Positions 25,814 through 36,810 of a DNA stretch of 64,000 nucleotides are shown here, one piece after another (position 1 is the first letter of the stretch; each line of letters opens with the position of its first letter). Below the pieces are notes generated by a model. The model had not been told where the DNA came from, searched no databases, and saw nothing but the letters and a program-made list of their open reading frames with translations. The translations under genes were made by a program, and so were the position numbers. The stretch comes from Penelope pileata (taxonomy: Eukaryota > Chordata > Aves > Galliformes > Cracidae): positions 197,519 to 261,518 of the forward strand of contig WBMW01001276.1 in assembly GCA_013396635.1 (NCBI GenBank), written 5' to 3'.

Positions 25814-26395
25814 TCACAGAATATCATGAGTTGGAAGGGACCCACGAGGATCATCAAGTCCAACTTCTGGCTCCACACAGGACCAACCAAAATTCAAAGC
25901 CCACATCTGAGACAATTGTCCAAGTGCTTCTTCAACCCTGGCAGCTTGGAGCCATGACCACTGCCCTGAGGAGCCTGTCCCAGTGCCAGAACCACCGTTT
26001 GGTGAATGACTTTTTCCTAACACCCAGCCTAACCCTCTCTGATGCAGCTCCATGCCATTCCCTCAGGTCCTGTCGGTATCACCAGAGAGCAGAGATCAGT
26101 GCTGCCTATCCACGCCCCTCGTGAGGAAGCTGTAGGCCGCCATGAGGCCTCCCCTGAGCCTCCTCTTCTCTGGGCTGAACAAACCAAGAGACCTCAGCTT
26201 CTCCTCAAGTCTCTTGCCCTCCAGACCTTTCACCATCTTCATAGCTCTCCTTTGGATGCTTTGTCATAGTTTTAAGTCCTTCTCATATTGTAGTGCCCAA
26301 ACCTGCACACAGTGATCGAGGTAAAGCCATATCAGCAGAGCAGGACAAGCCTTTCCCTCATCCAGATGGCAGTGCTGGACCTGACACTATGAAGG
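25814..26395 (-). mobile_element. 5'-truncated CR1 LINE, divergent subfamily
   Basis: The 3' end at the low coordinate reads CACAGAATATCATGAGTTGG, GGGACCCACGAGGATCATCA, AGTCCAACTTCTGGC. Inward are the CR1 blocks CAGTGCCAGAACCACC, CCCTCAGGTCCTGTC, GCCTCCCCTGAGCCTCCTCT and CTCTGGGCTGAACAAACC. The 3' sequence after AGTCCAAC differs from the other copies here, indicating another subfamily. The pol frame is broken. It fades out near the CTGCACACAGT and CAGAGCAGGACAAG blocks. Confidence 0.88.
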
Positions 26396-26790
26396 GAAAA
26401 AAGCCTCAGTTCCAGATGAAAACAGGACACTCATTTAAGTTAAAAAGACAATGATTGGTTTGAACCATACTACATAATAATAAATGTAGTTAAGTAATAA
26501 TAATGTATCTGAGATTACTAGAGGTAGATGGGCTTACATGGGCTGTCATCAGCCGCAGGTGACTTAGGAATGAGTGTGAAGTAGGCAAGATGAAACAAGT
26601 GTAACAATGTATTTCCTTCTGAAATAAAATAGTTACTAAAGATAATAGCAGTATTTGAGGTTGATGTAACCTTACCTTGTGCAAGACTAAGCCATTTTGA
26701 GGTGTTTTTTTGTTATTCTCCTCCAGCTCATCTTTACTGTTTTTTTAAATTACAAATTTAGCTTTGCTTCATGTTGTACTGAATTTCCAT
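26396..26790. other. Unannotated spacer
   Basis: About 400 bases of AT-rich sequence between a CR1 stub and the Tigger fossil. It could include the eroded 3' non-coding end of the DNA transposon, but no terminal inverted repeat was found. Confidence 0.4.
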
Positions 26791-26799
26791 AACAAATGG

Positions 26800-27745
26800 A
26801 ACCTATCCTCTTTAGTCAGAACAAACTGCAGGTATTCTTGTTACGGGTTCTTGAAACACATTCTTGTTTTCTGCAAGCTTATTTTCCCTTTTTTCTTCAG
26901 CAAGTTGGTCTTATTCATCTTCCTGCAACTCTTTGTGAATCTAGGTTCTGGAGTATCTCTCTTCCAATTCATGAAACACAACAGTTTGTCCATGAATTAC
27001 TACTTGAGATTTGTTTTATAAGGCCTTCAAAGTTGTGAATGCACTCTTTCCAAGCACCATTTGTTGTATTATTAGTTATCTAGCCCCAAGCAGAAAGAAC
27101 ATACTCAAAGGCATGTTGAAACTCTTCCAAAAATTTGAGCATTGATGATTTGTGAGGTTTGTCAATTGCTTTAAGTAAACACATCAGTGTCTGTTGTAAA
27201 TAAATCATCCTAAAATTAGCAATATCTCTTTGGTCTAGCAATTGCACAAATGAGGTAGTGTTTGGCAGAAAGAAGTAGAATGTTTGGATGCAAATGATGA
27301 AAATGAAATGGATGCCTTGGTGCATTAATGAAAATCAGCAAGGCTTTGAACATCAGGCTACTCAAAAAGCAACACTTCTTAGTGTTGTAGCTAAAGCGTT
27401 CCATTAGTAGACTAAGCCTTTTTGTTCAAATACTAGCGAACAAAGTGTGGAAGCTTGAACCTTTCATCACCTTTGAATATTATAAATGTTATGCTAATAA
27501 TGAACTATACTCAAAGTTACCAGCAGCATTGCTGTATGACATTCAAGGCTGTAAAGACCATAGGGCTGTCATGTTGAAGTTCACAGTTCTTAAGTGGCAA
27601 AGGTTCTTCACAGCACGTTTCCAAAAGTCTTGTAGTGTTCATACAGAATGCTTGTTGTGGTCTGCAGCCTCTGACCCTCTCTTTCAAATAATCAGGAAAA
27701 GCAGATGGAGCCCTTGTGACCTGTGTTTCTTGACTGTACTGTGAA
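26800..27745 (-). pseudogene. Fossil Tigger/pogo-type DDE transposase
   Basis: The minus strand carries a frameshifted remnant of a pogo/Tigger (CENP-B-like DDE) transposase. In order, coded from high to low coordinate: an F-P-D-Y-L-K-E block (about 27690); a degraded N-x-D-E-T region and FWKRAVKNL (27600-27630); SNAAGNF; KALLIFINAPRH (27310-27345), matching the family block L-L-I-L-D-N-A-P-G-H; LHPNI; then, after a shift, FLPNTTSFVQLLDQRDIANF (27214-27279); YLQQTLMCLLKAID; an FWKSFN block (27113-27141); and AWKECIHNFEG (27022-27058). Acidic catalytic positions are lost: the Asp of L-D-N-A-P reads Ile, and the D-E-T block is degraded. There are several stops and at least three frameshifts. 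The N-terminal DNA-binding HTH domains and the terminal inverted repeats are not seen. It could instead be a decayed TIGD/JRK-like domesticated gene copy. Confidence 0.8.
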
Positions 27746-30008
27746 TGCTGTTATGAGGACTCAAAGTTTCTTGAATCATCCTTTACTGACTTGAAAACCT
27801 TTTGTTGCTGACTCTGTTATTAATGTATTTAACAGTAAACTTTCCGTGCTTCTAACAAATCAAAGTAGAGCTTAACAGCACAAAGTTCTAGAAAGCCTCC
27901 TCATGTAGTTGGTTACTTTCAAGAATAATTTGCTGTGTTTCACACTGAAGTCTTTGTCTAGTGATTCAATGCTTACAGTATTGATCTTATGCTAGATTTG
28001 TTCACATTATGACAAACAGCAGGAGCCAACAGATTCCAGAGCATTTCCTGGTTTGTCACTAGTAACAGTTATGGCTTTTGTTAGTATTATCTTTTGGGGT
28101 CATACACACTTCTCTTTTCGTCATGTTTTTGTTTTTATGAGTGTTTACAGCAAGGTGCTACAAAGCAAATAAAATTTCCTGGAATATGTATGGTCATCTT
28201 GAACGCCAAATATTTACTGTTAAGTTAGTATTTTACCCGCATTGCTGTTTTTATTCTACCTGGAGTACATATCCAGTGCTACATTATTGTGATTTTTTTT
28301 TTCTACTTATGCTCCTTTTTGGCATACTTTTTTCTAAACTGTTCACATGTAAATCCTTGTCAGTACTTTCAACTGATTTTTTTCCAGTTTGTTTCTGTAG
28401 GTTGCTTCCCCCATACCCTCACACACTTGAGCAGCTCAAAGTCTAGTTGGTGTAGCACAAAAATCAAGTGGAGCAAGCATAACTGTCTGTATGGTTGCAG
28501 TTGAATTAACATTGACACATTGGTATCATTCATGGCCTTGGGGGAAAGGTGTCTTGGAATGTGTGGGAAGGCACTTTGAAATATAAAATCACTTATGACT
28601 GCTGAATCTGCAGTAGTAAAATACTGTGAGAAGCAGATTCAAAACCGAAGATCTTTTGGGTTGGGGGGCGGGGGAAGCTGGCAGCTGTTCATGTTACTTA
28701 TGACTTAATCTGTGATTTAAGTAGTGTATATCTGCTTGTATATCTGCTTGTGTCCTGAACTGTGGGAGATGATGCTGGAGTGATTCTCCCCTGTTCTTTC
28801 TCTGTTACTGTACCTGGAGAGTTACAACTGGAGTTGTACCTTCTTATTTTTACTACTTTCTGCTGATGTCCGTAGATATTGAATGCATGTTCATTGTTCT
28901 CTAAATTTGATTCTACCCAATGCTCAAGGCTGTATTCCCTTAGGGACCAGTTACTCAGCCTTGAACACTTTTTTTATCCTCTTGAAGGAAAGTGGAGAAG
29001 AAGGTGGCTTCTACTGCTGTCCTGACTTGACATTTTTTTGGACCCTGCTATAATATTATAATGTATGAATATACATAAAGTACAGAATTCAGCCTCATAA
29101 AACTTACCTGATTGGCCACAGAGGTTGAGGAGTTGCCTCCTAAGTTCCTAAATATATTTTAAACATGTCTAAAAGCTTTTGGTACTTTATGCAACCAATT
29201 ACTGAAGTACTGGAGTCACTTCAATATCTACGAGTTAAGATTGCATTACCTGAAGGGTTAGACATGAGATGAGAGCTTAACTACAGAAATGTTTATTCTA
29301 CAAATAACTTGAAAAACAGAAGTTTCTGAAAAAATATAGCATAAGAGTCAACACAGTGAGAGACAAATCTTTTTGTTGCTCTAGTTCTTAATATTCTTGT
29401 GCTTCTGCTTACTGTCTTTAAATAAAGGTGATAACAATAACCTTCATGCAAACCAAGTCATAAAGAGAATAAATACATTATACAAAATGAGTAAATCCAT
29501 CTGGGACACTCAGATATTGTTTTGAGGGCTGTGAGAGAACTGGGGATAAGATATTTGAATCTTAGACATAATGAAAAAGCCGAGGTGACTTCTTAACGTA
29601 CAGTTGCATACAGTAGTTAAGAAAATAAAGGATATGTTAACACAATATCTTCTGAAGACAATACTACAGTTTTTATCTTATTGAAAATATATTCTTGAGA
29701 CTCTCTTATCCAAGGATTTTTTTCCCTGAGGCTTTGAGGAGAGATGCCTTATTAAAACTGCTAATATTGAATATTAGATTAGGATAAGCTAATATTTTCT
29801 AAGTCTTGCATGTTTGATCTTTGTCTCAAATTTTGGAAAATACTGTAAAGATTCTCGTTGACATGTTTACATTAGTAGTTAAAATTTCTCACCTTGCGTT
29901 GTTCATGACTACACTTCAGCCAGTGTTCCTGTGATGTCTGCCAATCCTGTTGTTTAATAGTGGCCAAAGAAAAAAGGAAAGTTTAAATTATGTACTGGAA
30001 TTCACATT
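27746..30008. other. Unannotated region
   Basis: No confident feature. The first 250 bases could hold the eroded N-terminal part of the Tigger fossil. A perfect tandem duplication of TATATCTGCTTG lies near 28725-28750. A frame at 28141-28446 (101 codons) has no recognisable motif. Confidence 0.4.
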
Positions 30009-30870
30009 ATCATAGAATCATAGAGTCACAGAATGACTTGGATTGGAAGGGATCTTATAGATCATCTAGTTCCATCCCCCTGCCATGGGCAAGGTTGCCA
30101 CCCACTAGACCAAGCTGCCCAGGGCCGCATTCAACCTGGCCCTGAATGCCTCCAGAGATGTGGCATCCACAACTTCTCTGGATAGCCTGTTCCAGTGCCT
30201 CACCACCCTCTGAGTAAAGAATTTCCTCTAACATCTAATCTAAATCTCCCCTCTTTTAGTTTAAAACCATTCCCCCTTGTCCCATCATCATCTGCATACG
30301 TAAAAAGGCAATCCCCCTCCTGGTTATAAACTTCCCTTAAATATTTGAAGGCCACTCTCTGTGGAGCCTTCTCTTCTCCAAGCTAAAAAAGCCTCAGCTC
30401 CCTCAACTTTTCTTTGTAAGACAGGTTCTCCAGCCCTTTGTTCATTTTTGTGGCCCTTCTCTAGATCTGTTCCAACAGCTGTATGTCTTTCCTGTGCTGG
30501 GGGCCCCAAGCCTGGATGCAGTACTCCAGATGATTAGAATAGAGGGAAACAATCACCTTCCACTCCCTGCTGACCACCTCTCTTTTGATGCAGGCCAGGT
30601 TACAGTTGGGCTTCTGGGCTGCAGGGGCACACTGATGGCTCTTTTCCAGCTTTTCATCCACAAGGACCCTCAAGTCCTTCTCAACTGGCCTGCTCTCAAT
30701 GAATTCTTCTCCCAGTCTGTACACATATCTGGGATTGCTCTGACTCAAGTACAGCATCTTGCATTTGGCTTTGTTGAACCTCATTATTTTCTTGTTGGCC
30801 CACTTTTCAAGCCTGTTCTGGTCCCTCTGGATGGCATCCCTTCCTTCTATTGTGTCAATTGCAGCACTCG
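30009..30870 (-). mobile_element. 5'-truncated CR1 LINE
   Basis: About 860 bp. The 3' tail is ATCATAGAATCATAGAGTCA at the low coordinate, followed by the GATCATCTAGTTCCATCCCC block. A minus-strand frame (30461-30988) retains the CR1 pol C-terminal part with [29 protein letters not shown] and W-G-P-Q-H-R-K-D. The [12 protein letters not shown] segment is at the 5' limit; the FADD block is missing because of truncation. The C-terminal section is frameshifted. Confidence 0.93.
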
Positions 30871-31102
30871 GTTTGGTGTGGTTTGGTTTGGTTTTCAAAC
30901 ACATACAGAAGTATTTTGTGGTTTGGAAACAAGTAGAATTGTCCATAGACAGTACTAAATCTGACTGATTGGAGTTAATTTTCTTCATATTTGCTAGTGT
31001 GATGCTTTTTTTGGATTGGTGACCAAAATGGTGTTAGTAATGCACTGACGTTCTACCTGTTGCTGGAAAGTGTTTTCAGTGTCAAGGCTTTTCAAAGAAT
31101 AA

Positions 31103-31472
31103 TCCCATGCCTAAGTACTGACTGGGGGGCACCCAGCTGGAAAGCAGCTCTGCAGAAAATGATCTGGGGTCCTGGTGGATGCACAGCTCAGCACAAGTCT
31201 GCAATGTGCCCTTGCAGCAAAGAAGCTTGGGCTCCATCGTGGGCTCCATTAGGCAAAGTGTTTCCAACAAGTCAAGGGAGGTTATTCTTTCCCTGTATTC
31301 ATCAGTTGTGAGGCACACCAGGAATACTGGATCCAGTTCTGGGCTCCTCAGTGCAAGAGATATGGACATACTGGAGAGAGTCCAGTGAAAGCTTATATGG
31401 TGATCCTGCTTGAGCAGGGGATTTGCACCAGACAACCTCTAAAGATCCCTTCCCACCTCAGCCATTCTGTGA
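31103..31472 (+). mobile_element. CR1 LINE with internal deletion
   Basis: Plus-strand CR1 of another subfamily. Its blocks include GGAAAGCAGCTCTGCAGAAA, GGTCCTGGTGGATGCACAGC and CAATGTGCCCTTGCAGC. GGACATACTGGAGAGAGTCC follows near 31366. It then jumps to the 3' end with GGGATTTGCACCAGACAACC, TCCCTTCCCACCTC and CCATTCTGTGA. Some 400 bases of the usual C-terminal pol region between V-Q-R and the tail are missing. The tail is separated by only about 230 bases from the minus-strand CR1 to its left. Confidence 0.82.
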
Positions 31473-34400
31473 AAGGCAGAAGTCAACTTTAGGCACAGAG
31501 GTAGACTGGTGATTCAAGGGATGCTTTAACACATGAAATACTTCCATTCCATGAAACCTGATTGCAGGGTACATCTCTCCTAGAGGTCTAACTCTGGGCC
31601 AAATTTGTTGCCAGGAAAATCTGTACACTTCATGTGCAGACTTTATCCTCCTCACATGGAGGCCTCTTGTTTTTTCCTAAAAATAGCCTAGGGCTAGGTC
31701 AGGGCTTACTTATATAATCTTACTTCAGTACAGGTCTCAAACTATTTAATGAAAGGCCTGAAAACATCTTATTTGCTGTCTTTAACAAAAGTCTGCAACC
31801 TGAAGTTCTGACTGTGTTTTGTGCAGTGCCTGTAGACTGTAGTTTTCTCTTGGAGGAGGGTCTGGAGGAGGGGAAGGTGGGGCATTTGCTTTATTAAAAA
31901 AAAACAGAATTTAAATACTAATAATTGTGATCAGTGTTGGTTTTTCAAAATGACAATTCCTGAATATCAGCTTCATTACTGTGATAGTGCAGGTATTTTA
32001 CTTGAATTACATCTTTATTTTTATCCTTGCAAAGTAGAATGACCAGAGTGGCTATTAGTATTTAGCACTGATGTTGCACTTTGCATCTTTAGAATACTTG
32101 CAAGCTAATTAAGCTTTTTCCAATTAACTTGCCTTGAACTATTGTATTATGTAGGCATTTATTAAACTGAGATGTAACAGAAGTTCTTCCACATATCTGC
32201 CATAATCATTTTAGATGCAGACAGGAAAAATATGGTGGAACAGGAGGGAAAGTCCTGATGAAATCTAATTATCTGGATTGAGACATTTATGAATAGATCT
32301 AATTAAAGTTGTTTCTAATTCTTCTCATCCCACGTTTTTTGATTGCTTCCTAAATAGATTTCATTCTGAAGATGATTAGTGTTGTCTGTTTCAGTCTAAG
32401 GACAGACAATCAGAACAGGAATCCCTCACTTCTTAAAATTAGGGAAACCTACTTCTAGGGCCCAATCTCTTAACAGTCAAAATTTTCTTTTTTCTTAGTT
32501 TGAGATACTGCTTTAGAGATGTTAATGGCCCGTGACATTTAAATTATCCCATTTCAAAGTGCATTCGTACATGTGTGCTTACTTCTCATGAACTGAACTG
32601 AAAAAGGCGTGTGATCCCTAAGTGCAAACCAGAGTAGAAGTAACTTTGTCATGACTGCATTCTGTGTCTGTTTATGTTCTTGTAACATGCTTGTAATGTT
32701 GCTTAATTATTTTTCATGTCATTGTTTTCGTTAATTCTTCTTTAAAAATATTGCTTCCCATCTAAAGAAAAGAAGCAATCTCTGATCATTATTATTGAAA
32801 CAGATGTTAATTTTTCAGACTATCTAAGCTTACCTGATATTTGTTCAAAAATTGATCTTTTTGTTGTATAGACAGCTATTGGCAGAAATATTATTTTGAT
32901 ATGTATTTCGATACAGTCTGACCTAAGGGATCATGTACTAGACAAAGTTTGTAGAGTTGCATGAAATCCTTCAAATTATTCAGACCTGGAGGAGAGAATA
33001 AAGGGGCCTTTGTTAGTTAAATTCTGCAGGCTTACTCTAGATGATGGGAGAAAAGATTTAGAAATATCTAACAAGCTTTTAGATGAACTTCATGAACTTT
33101 TCATGTGAAAACCCTTAGTAAACTGATGTTAAGCTCACAGAAATGTTAATTTCCATGTTTTAGTCTAGCTTGACTTTGACATGCCTTTTGCTACATATCT
33201 TACACTTGAATCAATTCTGAGTTCAACTGCAATCAGATCTGATGAGATATTGTATTCTTGTGTCTGTTTTATACTGCCACTTGTCACTTGCAGACATCAC
33301 TTCCCTACAGAGAATGTGGGCAAGCCCCTATGGGTCTCTACGCTTTTCATGGCTCTCTTTCTTTTCTTTTCCTCCTTATCCTCAATTTTTTGGAGCTGCT
33401 TAATATGTGTTAATTTTGTAAAATCTTTAATTGAGTTGTTCAATGATTGTTGTTTTATTGTATTGACATTTGCATGTCAAAGCACTCAAAAATAGCCACA
33501 TTCTACATTATGTAGTAGCACAACAAGAAAGCAACACTTCTTGTGCTTCTGAGATTTCCTGAGCTTAATTTCCATTAAAATCTCGGTGTACTAACCAATG
33601 TAGCTAAAACTACAACAAGAATAACAATTGAATGAATAAAATATAGTAGACTAACTACTTGATTGCTGATGTAAAGGGGAAAGGTGTCCTCCCTCTGTTC
33701 CAAATATAGCTTGGAAGCAATACATGAAATGACATTCTGAGGTAATATTCACACCTAACTGTAATCAGCAAATCATTATATTCCAAGCCTTTTAATGACC
33801 TCTTCATGTACTTAGAAAGACTGTGATGAAATCTGAAATGTCTTGCTGTGAAGCCTAGCTGAAATATTAATGGAAACATTTTAACTGGAGTTATTTAAGA
33901 ATGACAAATAGAAGCATATGGCATTGAACTATTAAAAAATAACTTTCCATTTGGGGAAGGCGCTGGTGTGGGGAGGAGAACCCAGACCTTAAAAACAAGA
34001 GAGAAAAAATACTGCTTTCAATGTAAGAAGGATAAATAAGAACTGTTTTGAACCTTAAAATGTGAATTAAAAATAAACATTTCTTCAGTCGCTATTGTCT
34101 TAACAATTGGTCTTCTGAGCATGTTCAAAAATCCTTAATACAATATCATAACATTGTACTAAAAAATGAGAAAATCATTCCAACTTTCTCCCACCTGTTT
34201 TTCAGCGTTTAACCTCATTTGCTAACAGCACAGCCCTTAATATTCTTTGGCCGTTTTATACAAGCTGAAGTGTTATGTACTGTTCAACAACAAAGATGGG
34301 TGAAGACACCCAGCTATAGCAAGGTGAACTTGTTCTGAGCTGCATCTGTATGTTTAGACTTTGAGAGCTGTGCATGGGCTTGTCTGGATGAAATGCCAGC

Positions 34401-36128
34401 TTGCTGCTTGTGAGCCAGAAGTGGCAGAGGTAGACTACAAGGTGTTTGGTCTGAGAGGCAGTACCAGAACAAATAGTGAGCCTTGTTTCTGTTAACAGAT
34501 GTAGGAAGCTCAAAATGTCTGAGTGCACTTTGCTTGTTCAGTGTGAAGCAGGATATATTTGGTAATACAAGCTTGAAGATGGTGCAGTGCATGTAGAATT
34601 GGAGGTCAGACTTGTGGAGGTGGATCCCTGAGTGGGATTGTCAGTGCATTGTGTTAGGGATATCTACACTATATACTATGAATGAGTGGACTGATTCCAT
34701 TAAAAAAAAAAGTTTTGAAGAACTGTTATGAGGGCCAGAAACCATGGACACAACTTGCTTTCAACCTTAGGTTAGTGGTTAGATATAAAACAAGAAAAAA
34801 GTGTTCATCATTGTCTTCAATCCTAGTTAATGAAAAAGCAGGAATGCAACTCTTTTTTGTTATGAAAACTCTATTTCCTACATTATGTTCAAATACTGGT
34901 CTAATTATGAGGATTCTTTTATACATTAAGAGGAAATATTTGAAGGCTGATGGAAGCTACTGTATTTTTATATACCTATCTTCATTATGTTTTTTCAAGA
35001 TATGCTATTAGAACAGATTCCAACTAATCAGTCATTTCCTCTGGTTCTGTCAGAAGTTGTGGAAATCATCATATTTGGGCCAAAAATAAGAATACTCTTT
35101 TTTTCTGGAGTAGAAATTGAAGAAAATGCAAACAATTGTAGAAATACTAAGACATTTTGTTTCTACTTGAATGCATGTAGCTTACCTTGAAGGTAATTTG
35201 TCTCCTGAACTGTAATAATGCTTCATGGGAATTGTAATCAGAGTTTCTAGTGATCTTTCTCTTATGTGCTGAGTTATTTGATGAGATCAGTTTTTCTCAC
35301 TCCTGTCTGCACTTCCTTATCTGACCGCTAATTTGGTGGTAATTGTCGGGTTTCCATTGCCAAACATATGCCCCATTCCTCATTGTCCCATGCCTACACA
35401 GGAGGCATACCCACACCTGATGCTGCCTCCACTTCTCAAAGCCTCTGCTGTACTAGCAGATCTCATCTATGCACTGCATTATGTTGTTGAAAGAGATATT
35501 TGCAAAGAAAAATGTTTGTTACTACATCTATATAAAGCTGTGTTTGTACCATATAAACAAAAGGGAAATAAATCAGCAAGGCACACCTGGTCAATGACAG
35601 AAATTGTCATAGCTAAACCAAGTGAAAGAAAGCTGCAGGTGGATCAAGACAAGGTCTAACATAGCAGCTGTGACAGGCCCTAGTCTTGAGGCCTTGCAAA
35701 CTTGGTGTGCTGCCTGTGGCCAGCTGCTAGCAAGGGCAATGCTGTGCTGCAGGGCTGCAGAGCTGAGAGTTCTTGCAGCTGACTGAGCAGCCTGCCCTCA
35801 TCACCTTTGTTATGCTCCAGAAACATGCTGCTGAGAAGCTGGACTCTTCCCAGTGGCAAGAAAATAGCCTAAATGACAGAGGCTCTCTGGTGGATATGCG
35901 AACTGCATGTATGGCCTACTGTGACAGTCAGTCAAAAGGAAAGGTACCTACCAGAGCACCTGGGCATCTTAAATTTTTCCCAAGTTTTCCTATCAAATAG
36001 TAGGGCAACCATTGCTACTTCAGTTTGCCTTAGTCCTTGGCTTAAGTCTAGAATTTGGCAGCATGGACTGATCAGATTGATCTTCATTAAGGGTAGACAC
36101 TGCATCTGTCTCTTGCTTAGCTTTTTCA
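31473..36128. other. Unannotated region
   Basis: No repeat family or gene is recognised over about 4.6 kb. The part at 35280-36000 is more GC-rich than its surroundings. It holds a 108-codon frame (35333-35659) and two overlapping frames (35773-36163) with no motif I know. It could be an unclassified old repeat. Confidence 0.4.
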
Positions 36129-36810
36129 CAGCATCACAGAACCACAGAATTACAGAATTGTAGAGGTTGGAAGGGACCTCGAGAGATCATCAAATCCAAC
36201 CCCCCTGCTAAAGCAGGCTCCCTAGAGCAGGTTACTCAGGTAGGCGTCCAGATGGGTCTTAAGTATCTCCAGGGAAGGAGACTCTACAACCTCCCTGGGC
36301 AGCCTATTCCAGTTCTCCGTCTCCCGCACCGTGAAGAAGTTCTTGCGCATATTGGTGTGGAACTTCCTGTGCTCCAGTTTGTGGCCATTTCCCCTTGTTC
36401 TGCCCCCACACACCACTGAAAAGAGATTCCCCATGTCCATTTGTCTGCCACACTTAAGATACTTACAGACATTAATAAGATCCCCTCTCAATCTTCTTTT
36501 CTCCAGGCTAAACAGACCCAGTTCACCCAGCCTCTCCTCATATTGGAGATGCTGCAGGCCCTTTATCATCTTTGTGGCCCTCCGCTGGACTCCTTCCAGG
36601 AGGTCCCTGTCTTTTTTATACTGGGGAGCCCAGAACTGGATAGAGTACTCCAGCTGAGGCCTGACTGGGGCAGAGTAGAGGGGGAGGATCACCTCCTTTG
36701 ACCCGCTGGAAATGCTCTTTTTAACACACCCCAGAATCCCATTGGCCTTCTTGGCTACAACGGCACACTGCTGGCTCATGGCCAACCTGTTGTCCACCAG
36801 GACCCCCTGG
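36129..36810 (-). mobile_element. CR1 LINE with intact C-terminal pol frame
   Basis: About 680 bp. The 3' tail at the low coordinate contains ACCACAGAATTACAGAATTG, then GAGGTTGGAAGGGACCTCGA. A 191-codon minus-strand frame (36222-36797) ends at the natural CR1 stop, with the closing block S-P-S-L-E-I-L-K-T-H-L-D-A-Y-L. It contains [29 protein letters not shown] and [11 protein letters not shown]. The absence of stops over 190 codons suggests a younger insertion than its neighbours. No RT catalytic region is present. Confidence 0.94.

Noticed and set aside
25831..26269. Plus-strand frames of 75-97 codons
   Set aside because: Antisense shadows of the CR1 at 25814-26395.
27445..27744. Plus-strand 99-codon frame
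   Set aside because: It is antisense to the Tigger fossil, whose family blocks are readable on the minus strand.
30494..30958. Plus-strand 154-codon frame
   Set aside because: Antisense of CR1 pol; the true CR1 blocks read on the minus strand.
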